Positions 17,830-26,460 of a stretch of 64,000 bases of DNA are shown here, piece after piece. Source of the DNA: Desulfopila sp. IMCC35008 (GTDB lineage: Bacteria; Desulfobacterota; Desulfobulbia; Desulfobulbales; Desulfocapsaceae); contig NZ_CP050700.1 in the NCBI RefSeq assembly GCF_010646885.2, positions 5,958,001 to 6,022,000 on the forward strand, given 5' to 3'. The translations under genes were made by a program, and so were the position numbers. The notes beneath the pieces were generated by a model that was given only the letters and a program-made list of their open reading frames with translations, was not told where the DNA came from and made no database searches. How positions within the stretch are numbered: position 1 is the stretch's first letter; each line of letters starts with the position of its first letter.

Positions 17830-18417
17830 ATGAGAATATCCCTGATAAATGTTGTTGCGCTATTGGGCCTCCTGTTCCCGCAAATGTTGTTGGCAGACGG
17901 AGAAGCAGCGGAACTTGTTTTTAATAATAATATCGGATTAATGAAGGATGTTTCTTCGGAATTACGCCAAGAACTTCCAATGTGCGATGAGTTTCTAGAT
18001 GTGAGGTGGATTCAGGAGATGCCGGACGGCTATTGGGTTGGTAGGGTCGTGGTGGACGTAAAGACAGGTGATAAAACAGAACAGCGGGAACTGGCGGTTC
18101 TTGAAGAAAAGCGTAAGCGCCGACACGGACGTTTTAACCTTATTGATATCACGGCAACAAAATATCGAGGCAACAAATTTGATGAGCTGATCTTGTCGGC
18201 AGATAGCGCCTCAAGTTATTTTGCTTTAGAGAGTGATATTATCGAAATTGGTTTAGCTGTAAGTAAAGGCAAGAAGACAATTGTGGTTAGCAAAGAGAGG
18301 ATAGGAAGCCAATCATATTTAGAAAGAGGGATTTCGTCCATATTTACCCAACAATCAAATAGAATAATCTGCATCACCCACCCTGATAAAAAGAAGTGGT
18401 TATTCAAAAAGAAATAA
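17830..18417 (+). CDS. Exported protein upstream of the RTX metalloprotease
   Basis: The 195-aa product has a clear signal peptide (ISLINVVALLGLLFPQMLLA, cleavage near Ala22-Asp23) and a mature domain of about 170 residues with basic stretches (EEKRKRRHGRF). I do not recognise the family. AAGGAAGG precedes the ATG at 17830. It ends 30 bases before the GTG of the serralysin-like RTX gene. Serralysin loci often carry a small periplasmic inhibitor (Inh/AprI) beside the protease. This protein has the right location and export signal but is longer, and I see no Inh signature, so an inhibitor role is only a hypothesis. Confidence 0.75.
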   Translation: MRISLINVVALLGLLFPQMLLADGEAAELVFNNNIGLMKDVSSELRQELPMCDEFLDVRWIQEMPDGYWVGRVVVDVKTGDKTEQRELAVLEEKRKRRHGRFNLIDITATKYRGNKFDELILSADSASSYFALESDIIEIGLAVSKGKKTIVVSKERIGSQSYLERGISSIFTQQSNRIICITHPDKKKWLFKKK

Positions 18418-18447
18418 ATTTATTGGCTAACATATAGGAGACTTACC

Positions 18448-21400
18448 GTGGCAACAGAAGAGCAAAAAAATATTATCGATGGAATGATTCGCGGCAGTCT
18501 GAGTGATCCTGATTCGCTGACGCAATGGCACCATAAAATAGGTGGGAGTGTTGGCGGCTCTATTGAAATAAAAATTTATTTGGCTGATCTTACCCCGGCG
18601 GCTCAAAATTCAGTTAAGGCGGCTTATCAATACTGGGAAAATATTTCTGGCATTAAGTTCAATGTGGTTTCTGATGAAGATGATGCTGACATTACATTTG
18701 GCTTTAAAGATTTTGCGTCAGATTCAGATTATAACTCAGAGTGGTATGGTGCCTCGACATTGGCTCCGAGTTCCCAGGATTTGAGTGAAGATCCTGATTA
18801 CCAAGCCATAATTATGTTCAATACTCAGAAAGGGGTTTCCAACTTTGAAAACGCAGAAAACGATCCCCGTTACTGGCGTGTATTGGTCCATGAAATTGGT
18901 CATGCTTTAGGGCTTGAACATCCTTTTGATACCAGTGACTCCGATAATATTGGCAATGATTCTTTATACTCAATCATGGCCAAGGATTACCCTGAGGGAA
19001 TTCCAGAAGGCGGTCGTCTTCCCAACGAAACCCCCATGGTTTACGACATTCTCGCAATTCAAAAGCTCTATGGCAAGAATATGTCCTATATGACAGGGGA
19101 TGACACCTATCAATGGGACACCAATAATCACTATCTTGCTATCTGGGACGCTGGCGGCAATGACACAATTGACGTCTCAAATCAAAGCGGTACGGCATTA
19201 ATCGACCTGAGCGAAGGGGATCACGGCGGCGAGGTTAAAATTAAAGATTCCAGTGATAACGTGACACTTTATGCAGGCATCGCCTTTAACGCTGTCATCG
19301 AAAACGCCACCGGCACCAACCAGGACGACGAAATTAAAGGCAATGATGAAGCCAATATTCTTAAAGGCGAAGGCGGAGGCGATCATTTGTACGGCAGGAA
19401 TGGCAATGATACAATATATGGAGGTGCTGGCAATGATATCATTGTAGGCGGCAAAGGGCAGGATACAATGTCAGGTGGTTCAGGCAATGATACCTTCTAT
19501 GTCTTCGGTGAAGACAAGGATTATGATGAATTCATAGGTGGTGGAGGCGATGAAGATAAAATCCTCGGCGGAGACGATGATGACACCATCCGTGTTCATG
19601 AACTTGTTTACCATCATTCCATTGAAAAAATAGATGGCAAAGGTGGCACCAATATCATTGCCGGTACAGATCTTAACGATACAATTGATTTAACTTATAC
19701 AGAAGTCGAGAATATAGATCGAATCGAAGGTGGAAAAGGGCTTGATTCCATTAGAGGCTCAAACTTCAATGACAAGATATATGGCGAGCAAGGTTGCGAT
19801 ACACTATTTGGGGGTGGGGGAGAAAACTGGCTGTATGGTGGTGATGATTTCGACACTTATATTGTTGGCGGGGGGGAAAACTACATAAGCCATATCATAG
19901 ACCCTGATAACGATGGACTCATACAAGAAAAGAATGGCAGCATACTGAGTGGTGTATGGCAAGAGCAAAGCGATGGCAGTTATCAACACACTTTACTCGG
20001 GTTAACAGCAACCAAAGGCACTTCGCTGACAATAGAGTTAAACTATGGTGCAAGTGTGGTGATTGACAATTTCTCATCTGGCACTTTTGGGATTCTTTTG
20101 AGAGATCTTCCTGATGAACCAGTCTCTATAGTTCCTCCAGGCGATGAAGATGCAAACATCCTCTATGACGCAGAAACCACTGCCAAAGAGATAGAAGGGA
20201 ATGATGGCAATGACATGATCGCCGGTAATATCGGTGATGATATGCTCTATGGAGGTGATGGTGATGACTGGATAGTAGGTGGAGGGGGGCAGGATACCAT
20301 TGATGGTGGTGCGGGTGATGATCTTATCACCTGGCTGAATCAGGGGACCTCCGTGTCAGGTGGTGCAGGAAATGACGTGATTTTGGCGGTAGGAGCTGAA
20401 TGGTTTGATGTCAGTCTTCCAAGTGGCCCTTTCACAAAAGATATTATCTGGGCAGATTATAAAAAGAATTTTTCTACCTCATTTGAGTCTGGTGGTTTGT
20501 ATATAGGTGAGAGCAGCGGGTATTTATACGCTCAAGGTGGTGGGGGCGTTCAATACGGAACATTTACAGGTAACTCTGAGTTGGGTGACGGTTGGACGTA
20601 CGAGTTGACCACAAATACTGATAACAGCATATCGTTAATCTATTACCACCCCGAACATCAACCAGATGGATATTCCCCATTCTGGGATGTGGAGCATGTT
20701 ATTCAAGGCCAGTTACACAACGAGGCCGTTTTTCTGTATGGCGATGAAGGCAATGACCTGCTAGTTGGCAATGGTGGGCAGGATTGGCTATCGGGTGGTA
20801 CTGGTGATGACTTCCTGCTCGGTAATGAAGGTGACGATTATTTATCCGGTGGCGAAGGTGCTGATCGTTTAGTTGGAGGCGCGGGAACAGATACCCTCTA
20901 TGCAGGTGCGGGTAATGATGAAATTCATGGGGAAACCGGGAATGATTTCATCTTTGGTGAAGATGGCAACGATAATATATGGGGGGACTCACAATCACCC
21001 CTACTGAGTTCTCAGGATGGCAATGATTATATTGATGGGGGGAAAGGCAATGACCAGATCTCAGGCCAGGGTGGTGATGACATAATTATCGGTGGCAATG
21101 ATGATGATACACTCAATGGTGATGATGGTAATGACGAAATCTATGGAGGTTACGATGATGATGATCTTATCGGAGGCCTCGGAAATGATACATTGTATGG
21201 CGAGAGTGGAAACGACTCTCTTTGGGGGGATAACGGAGATCTATCCGGTAGCGGGCAGGATACCCTGTATGGTGGGGGAGGGAACGATCATTTATCTGGT
21301 GGCGGAGATGTAGATTATCTCTATGGAGAATCAGGGACAGATACCTTGTTTGGCGGAACAGGTGGAGATTATCTCTATGGCGGCTCCCAGGATGATACCC

Positions 21401-24400
21401 TTTCTGGCGAGGGTGATGACGATACCTTAGATGGCGGTGAAGGTGATGATTCACTGTGGGGAGGTGATGGCCTCGATCTGCTTCATGGAGGCGCGGATAA
21501 CGATATTTTGCACGGAGATGGAGAAAACGATGAACTCTATGGTGAAACAGGCATTGATCAGCTCTACGGGGGGGATGGGGACGACACCTTGTACGGAGGC
21601 GATGACAAGGATTTCTTGCTGGGTGGCAGTGGTGATGACTCGTTGACAGGTGGCAGTGGTGATGATGAACTGTACGGAGAAGGTGGGAACGATTCGTATA
21701 TGTTCAACCCGGGCGATGGGTTTGACTACATTAGTGATACCATAGGAAGTAACACGATCACTTTTCAGGGGGTTGATGATCCATCAACAATCAGATACAG
21801 CTATGGAACCATTGCCGATAAGAAATTCACTGTTGGAGAGGACGGACAGGATCTCTGGATTGAATATGGAAATGGTGATTCAATAATTGTTGAAGATGGT
21901 CGTACTAACTTGTTCGGTTATTCAATAGGTACGGAAGCAAGCTATAGTGATGAGTTCTTAACCAATTCGGGTACTGTCCAATCTGTAAAATATGGTACAG
22001 ATGAGAATGAGTGGCTCTACGGTACAGGTGGAGTTGATTTCATTAATGGTCTAAAAGGTAATGACCACCTTGTCGGAGGAGCAGGGGCTGATACCCTTAT
22101 CGGAGGGGCAGGGACGGACACTGCTTGCTATGAAGGGTCTGTCACAGGTGTATCATGTAATCTCTTAACTGGAGAAATGTCCGGTGGTGATGCCGAAGGT
22201 GACATTCTCATAGGTATTGAGAATTTGAATGGCAGCTCACATGCAGACGTTCTCATTGGTGATAATGACAATAACGCCCTATGGGGTTTCAGCGGGAATG
22301 ACATTATCTATGGGTATGGTGGCAATGACTATTTTCAGGATTCTTACTCAACCACTGATAGTGGTGACGATATTTATTATGGTGGCAGTGGCAACGACTA
22401 TTTTGCAGGGATGGGAGGTTCAGACCGCCTCTATGGTGAAGCCGGGGATGATCGCTATGTATTTAATCCTGGTGATGGCATAGATTATATTGAAGACAAT
22501 GAAGGAGAGAATGAAATTCTTTTTGGTCGTCCAGCAGGTATTACGCTTGCTGACCTGGAAATATCTTATGTGACAATAAATAGTGATTTCCATACGTATA
22601 CGCTGGATGCTGATGGTGCAGATTTGAGAATTGCGTACGGTAATGGAGACGCTATACTTTTACGTAACGGTGCGCAAGTCGATTTCAACTTTACTTACGA
22701 TCTCGATAATAGCGGGAGGGCTATTTCACACTTATCTCTTCTGGAAACCATCCAAACAGCATGGCACCTTGGTGCAAATAGTGATGTTTTTGACGGCACT
22801 CCCGGAGCTGATGAGGTATATGGTGGTGCTGGAAATGACACTCTTAATGGAAATGGTGGAGATGATCAACTTTTTGGAGAAAGTGGAAATGATATACTCT
22901 CGGGAGGGAGTGGTACAAATCGCTTGGAAGGAGGAACAGGTGATGATCATTACCTGATTGATTCGACGTCGGATGTTGTCGTTGAACGTGTCGGTGAGGG
23001 CCTTGACACGGTTGAGAGCTCTGTGGATACAGTTCTTTCTGAGAATGTAGAAAACTTGATTCTCACAGGTACCGGCTATGGAAAAAAAGGTACGGGCAAT
23101 TCGTTGGATAATACTTTATCCGCTAACATGATCACGGAAGGGAGTGTTATTTTAAACGGGGGTAGTGGCGATGATGAGCTTATTGGCAGTTCGAATGGTG
23201 ACAGGTTGATAGGTGGCGATGGGCATGACACGTTACGCGGAGGTTTGGGAAGCGATCTGTACGTTGTAGATAGTCTTGAGGACACAATTATTGAGGATGA
23301 GGGGAACGAGTATGATATTGATGAGGTTGAGAGCTCTGTTTCCTACACCCTTGGTGAGAATCTTGAGAATTTGACCTTGACTGGTGAAGAGGATTTGTCT
23401 GGGATAGGAAATGAGCTCAATAATTTCATAGTCGGTAACAGTGGTAACAACAGGATCGAAGGTGGTCTAGGTGCGAACAGTTATTGGGGTAAAGAAGGTG
23501 ACGATACGTATGTCTCCATATCAGCTTCGGATAGTATTTATGAGAATTATAACGAAGGTGTTGATACAGAAATAAGAGGCTATAATTCAACAGCTAATCT
23601 ATCCGATAATGTCGAGAATCTTACTCTCAGTGGTGCAGTCACCTACGGTTATGGGAATGACTTAAATAATGTGATCGAAGGTAATGCTGCTGCCAATATC
23701 CTGCAAGGTGGTGAAGGAGATGACCTGCTTATTGGAGGAGGTGGTAATGACCTATACATATACAGACCTAATAGTGGTCACGAGACGATAAATACCAGCG
23801 GTGGTGGTCTTGACAGGCTACTGCTCGATGAAAGTTTGTACCCAGATATGCAAAATTTAGAGAGGATTGGTGATGATCTCGTCATATCCTTCTTGGTGGA
23901 AGGGAGCCAGTTTCCTGATGATCGAGTGACGATTCAAAACTGGTTTCTAGGGGACGACTATAAAATCTATTATATAGAGATAGAAAACGAAGAAGAGTTT
24001 TCTAAGGGTCAAATTGATGCAATGTTTGGTATTACCCCCGAGTACGATTTCGATACTGTAGTTGATGGTACCACTTCTTCTGAACAGCTGGTGGGTACAG
24101 TTGGAAGTGATCAGCTAAATGGTTTTGCGGGAGATGACCAGCTTTTTGCTTTTGATGGTAACGATTGGTTACTTGGTGGGGCTGGTGACGACTATTTCGA
24201 TGGTGGAGCCGGTGATGATACCATGCTAGGTGGGGCTGGTGACGATTACTTTTGTGGAGATGCCGGCAATGACATCATGTACGGTGGAGCCGGTGATGAC
24301 ACGTATGCCTATCAGCCAGGTTCGGGTAATAATACAATTATCAACGCAGGTGGCGGCACCGACTTTTTACTCTTCACTGATGATATCACCTCTGATAGGT

Positions 24401-24792
24401 TAAGTTACTTTAAATCCGGTGACAACCTATTGGTGAAGATCGACGGTAGTTCCGAGAATATGGTCACCATTCAGGATTGGTTTAAAGGTGGAGAAAACGA
24501 GGTGGCCTATATCCAGCCGTCCGGCGCCTATGGCATATCAGCAGCCCAGATTAATACCATGGTTCAGGATGAACCTGCCGCACCCCCTGCAGCCGCCATG
24601 GCCAGTAATGTACTTGGTGATACTGCAGCTGCACTTGGCTTGAGCAGTGCAACAGGTGGTTCAGAGTATGATTCCTACAACCATAATAGAGGATTGGGCC
24701 TTGATGCTAATAGCGATCTAGGTGTTTCCAGTGATCTCTCACATCTGGCAGATAATGAGGACAAGGTGAATCGAGAGCTGCTTGCGGCGTAA
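18448..24792 (+). CDS. Giant serralysin-like RTX metalloprotease (2114 aa)
   Basis: Secreted Ca- and Zn-dependent M10 protease. The zinc motif HEIGHALGLEHP uses His148, Glu149, His152 and His158; a Met-turn candidate SIM follows (YSIMAKDY). From about residue 300 to 2050 there are many RTX nonapeptides (GGxGxDxLx) in several blocks, separated by beta-rich inserts. Residues about 1500-1740 hold repeats of the form VENLTLTG. Two HCBP-related modules (about 1770-1850 and 1950-2030) precede the C-terminal tail ending NRELLAA, the likely type I secretion signal. Classical serralysins are about 470-500 aa, so this one is four times longer. GTG 18448 has TAGGAG seven bases upstream. It is probably exported by the 2625/5214 system and is the only full-length RTX gene in the window. 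Confidence 0.9.
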   Translation: MATEEQKNIIDGMIRGSLSDPDSLTQWHHKIGGSVGGSIEIKIYLADLTPAAQNSVKAAYQYWENISGIKFNVVSDEDDADITFGFKDFASDSDYNSEWYGASTLAPSSQDLSEDPDYQAIIMFNTQKGVSNFENAENDPRYWRVLVHEIGHALGLEHPFDTSDSDNIGNDSLYSIMAKDYPEGIPEGGRLPNETPMVYDILAIQKLYGKNMSYMTGDDTYQWDTNNHYLAIWDAGGNDTIDVSNQSGTALIDLSEGDHGGEVKIKDSSDNVTLYAGIAFNAVIENATGTNQDDEIKGNDEANILKGEGGGDHLYGRNGNDTIYGGAGNDIIVGGKGQDTMSGGSGNDTFYVFGEDKDYDEFIGGGGDEDKILGGDDDDTIRVHELVYHHSIEKIDGKGGTNIIAGTDLNDTIDLTYTEVENIDRIEGGKGLDSIRGSNFNDKIYGEQGCDTLFGGGGENWLYGGDDFDTYIVGGGENYISHIIDPDNDGLIQEKNGSILSGVWQEQSDGSYQHTLLGLTATKGTSLTIELNYGASVVIDNFSSGTFGILLRDLPDEPVSIVPPGDEDANILYDAETTAKEIEGNDGNDMIAGNIGDDMLYGGDGDDWIVGGGGQDTIDGGAGDDLITWLNQGTSVSGGAGNDVILAVGAEWFDVSLPSGPFTKDIIWADYKKNFSTSFESGGLYIGESSGYLYAQGGGGVQYGTFTGNSELGDGWTYELTTNTDNSISLIYYHPEHQPDGYSPFWDVEHVIQGQLHNEAVFLYGDEGNDLLVGNGGQDWLSGGTGDDFLLGNEGDDYLSGGEGADRLVGGAGTDTLYAGAGNDEIHGETGNDFIFGEDGNDNIWGDSQSPLLSSQDGNDYIDGGKGNDQISGQGGDDIIIGGNDDDTLNGDDGNDEIYGGYDDDDLIGGLGNDTLYGESGNDSLWGDNGDLSGSGQDTLYGGGGNDHLSGGGDVDYLYGESGTDTLFGGTGGDYLYGGSQDDTLSGEGDDDTLDGGEGDDSLWGGDGLDLLHGGADNDILHGDGENDELYGETGIDQLYGGDGDDTLYGGDDKDFLLGGSGDDSLTGGSGDDELYGEGGNDSYMFNPGDGFDYISDTIGSNTITFQGVDDPSTIRYSYGTIADKKFTVGEDGQDLWIEYGNGDSIIVEDGRTNLFGYSIGTEASYSDEFLTNSGTVQSVKYGTDENEWLYGTGGVDFINGLKGNDHLVGGAGADTLIGGAGTDTACYEGSVTGVSCNLLTGEMSGGDAEGDILIGIENLNGSSHADVLIGDNDNNALWGFSGNDIIYGYGGNDYFQDSYSTTDSGDDIYYGGSGNDYFAGMGGSDRLYGEAGDDRYVFNPGDGIDYIEDNEGENEILFGRPAGITLADLEISYVTINSDFHTYTLDADGADLRIAYGNGDAILLRNGAQVDFNFTYDLDNSGRAISHLSLLETIQTAWHLGANSDVFDGTPGADEVYGGAGNDTLNGNGGDDQLFGESGNDILSGGSGTNRLEGGTGDDHYLIDSTSDVVVERVGEGLDTVESSVDTVLSENVENLILTGTGYGKKGTGNSLDNTLSANMITEGSVILNGGSGDDELIGSSNGDRLIGGDGHDTLRGGLGSDLYVVDSLEDTIIEDEGNEYDIDEVESSVSYTLGENLENLTLTGEEDLSGIGNELNNFIVGNSGNNRIEGGLGANSYWGKEGDDTYVSISASDSIYENYNEGVDTEIRGYNSTANLSDNVENLTLSGAVTYGYGNDLNNVIEGNAAANILQGGEGDDLLIGGGGNDLYIYRPNSGHETINTSGGGLDRLLLDESLYPDMQNLERIGDDLVISFLVEGSQFPDDRVTIQNWFLGDDYKIYYIEIENEEEFSKGQIDAMFGITPEYDFDTVVDGTTSSEQLVGTVGSDQLNGFAGDDQLFAFDGNDWLLGGAGDDYFDGGAGDDTMLGGAGDDYFCGDAGNDIMYGGAGDDTYAYQPGSGNNTIINAGGGTDFLLFTDDITSDRLSYFKSGDNLLVKIDGSSENMVTIQDWFKGGENEVAYIQPSGAYGISAAQINTMVQDEPAAPPAAAMASNVLGDTAAALGLSSATGGSEYDSYNHNRGLGLDANSDLGVSSDLSHLADNEDKVNRELLAA

Positions 24793-24867
24793 GCGTGCCC
24801 CTGTAACCTGAGTGGCAGTAAATATTCGCGAATGTAGTCCTCAAGGGATTACATCCGCGTTGTTATT
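24076..24867 (+). repeat. RTX tail and terminator repeat, copy 2
   Basis: Matches 10558-11349 across the RTX block, HCBP-related module, secretion tail, stop codon and terminator. Such shared 3' cassettes allow recombination between RTX genes. Confidence 0.8.
24827..24867 (+). terminator. Rho-independent terminator after RTX metalloprotease
   Basis: CGCGAATGTAGTCC pairs with GGATTACATCCGCG (one mismatch and one G-T pair against copy 1) and is followed by TTGTTATTT. It closes the RTX region. Confidence 0.75.
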
Positions 24868-25133
24868 TGGAAAGGGGGAGGAGTTGTTGGTAGAGCAATT
24901 CTGATGGTGGGATTGTTCTGAGATTACTTAGAACGAGACACAAGGTTCCTGGCATGGGAGGGGCGCATAAGTGGTTTCGGGCTGTAATAAAGGGTTACTA
25001 AGGATGTGTTTGTGGAAAAAGAGCAGGACGTTATCTACAGGCCCTCTTTAGAGAACCATCTATTAGATCGACACAATGCAACGGGTTGCTTATAGAAACA
25101 GGGATTTTGTTTTCTAAACCGTTTCCTTTTTTA
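24868..25133. other. Convergent intergenic region
   Basis: Separates the RTX terminator from the 3' end of the minus-strand kinase operon. Nothing convincing is seen. The part around GGTTCCTGGCATGGG faintly resembles the start of the module A and B leaders, suggesting a third decayed leader. Confidence 0.3.
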
Positions 25134-26423
25134 CTACAGAGGACCCGTAAGTTTGTTAAAGAGCTCTGGCGAGCCCATTTGTCCGCCTTTTAAAATGATC
25201 TCCAACCCGTTAATCTTCTGTTGTTTCGCTGAATGGAGACGGCATAGGCAGAGTCCAGGTTCAATATCTGCCTCATAAGACAGACTGTCTGCACCAAGCT
25301 CCTGCAGGGCAAGGCTTGATGTATCCCCTCCTGCGATACCGATTCGATCGACCAGGCCTGAAAATGCAACCCGGGCTGTCAATGCAGCGGTAAAACCGGC
25401 AATGTCGGCCCGGCTCAAATGATGATTCATGTTGCTGGTGACGATGGCCAGCACATGGGAGCTGTTTTTGAGACACTCAGTACATTCCGATAGATATTTA
25501 TCGAGAGCCGTTACCCTGTCGCGCCCAATTTGTTCAGGGTCAATCAGCAATTTATGAAAGCCCCTGCTGTTTTGAACCTGGGTTGCTGTTACGGGCGAAC
25601 GGCTGCCGGCAATGATGAATACTGGCTTTTTCGGGAGCGAGGGAGTGCGTGTAGTTGTTGGTGTATCGCCACTTTCTCGCTGGGACAAATATGCCTCAGC
25701 TATACTGCTTGAACCAACCGCGAGAGTTACGGTATCCCGGTTAGAAGCTAGAACGGAGCCGAGGATTTTGATATCAGTATCCTCTTCAACATCAAAGAGT
25801 ACAGCAACCCCTTTATTCCATAACGTGTTTGTTTGACGTGCGATGTCATGGCTAAGGCTGCTATATAGTGACCTGTGAATGCCGGAAATATTCGGCAGGC
25901 CTTGACTGTTCAGCAGTCTGACAAGGTCGGACTCCTGCATCGGCGTGACCGGGTGATTTGCCATTGTGGGGTGGCGGTCTATCCTGTATACAGCACCGTC
26001 TGCAGCCGCGGCGAAGAGGTTATTGAAAACACAATACCTGCCAAGGCTTGGTTGGCCACCGGAAATAAAAATATTACTCTCTGGCTTGATCTGTTTGAGG
26101 GTATTGACTGCTGTCCCGATACTGCCGGTTTCCGGGCTGCTGTCAAATGTAGAGCAGACCTTATAATGGAAGACGCTTTTACTTTGCTGTTCAAGGATTT
26201 TTCCAACAGGTTGCAGGGTGTTAATGATATCTGCAGGCGGCATGGACCTGGTTGCGGTCGCAATACCTGCTGCATCAAGTTCAGAAAGGTCCTGGCAATT
26301 GAGCAATGTTTGAGCATCTAGAAAGAGGCGGCAGTTCAGGCCGCCTCTTGCCAGGGTCGCAAGCGTATCGGAAGCGCCGGTAAAGTCATCTCCACAGAAA
26401 ATGTAGTCCGGTATACGGGTCAT
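25134..26423 (-). CDS. Four-carbon acid sugar kinase family (DUF1537)
   Basis: ATP-dependent kinase for sugar acids such as threonate, erythronate or 3-oxo-isoapionate. The N-terminal substrate domain has FCGDDFTGASDTLA at residues about 10-23. The C-terminal nucleotide domain has IAGGDTSSLALQELG near residue 365. The length of 429 aa is normal. It is the last gene of a minus-strand operon, 37 bases after the RuBisCO-like gene. DUF1537 kinases next to RuBisCO-like proteins have been assigned as 3-oxo-isoapionate kinase (OiaK) in apionate catabolism, which makes a similar phosphorylation step likely here. The exact substrate is not fixed by sequence. Confidence 0.88.
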   Translation of the reverse strand: MTRIPDYIFCGDDFTGASDTLATLARGGLNCRLFLDAQTLLNCQDLSELDAAGIATATRSMPPADIINTLQPVGKILEQQSKSVFHYKVCSTFDSSPETGSIGTAVNTLKQIKPESNIFISGGQPSLGRYCVFNNLFAAAADGAVYRIDRHPTMANHPVTPMQESDLVRLLNSQGLPNISGIHRSLYSSLSHDIARQTNTLWNKGVAVLFDVEEDTDIKILGSVLASNRDTVTLAVGSSSIAEAYLSQRESGDTPTTTRTPSLPKKPVFIIAGSRSPVTATQVQNSRGFHKLLIDPEQIGRDRVTALDKYLSECTECLKNSSHVLAIVTSNMNHHLSRADIAGFTAALTARVAFSGLVDRIGIAGGDTSSLALQELGADSLSYEADIEPGLCLCRLHSAKQQKINGLEIILKGGQMGSPELFNKLTGPL

Positions 26424-26460
26424 GATGTCTTAGAAGTATTTTGGGCGAGTGACGCCTGAA

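Noticed and set aside
19380..24400. Repetitive DNA in the giant RTX gene as a tandem repeat array or CRISPR
   Set aside because: Repeats are degenerate 27-base units that encode GGxGxDxLx in frame; there are no spacers or constant repeats.
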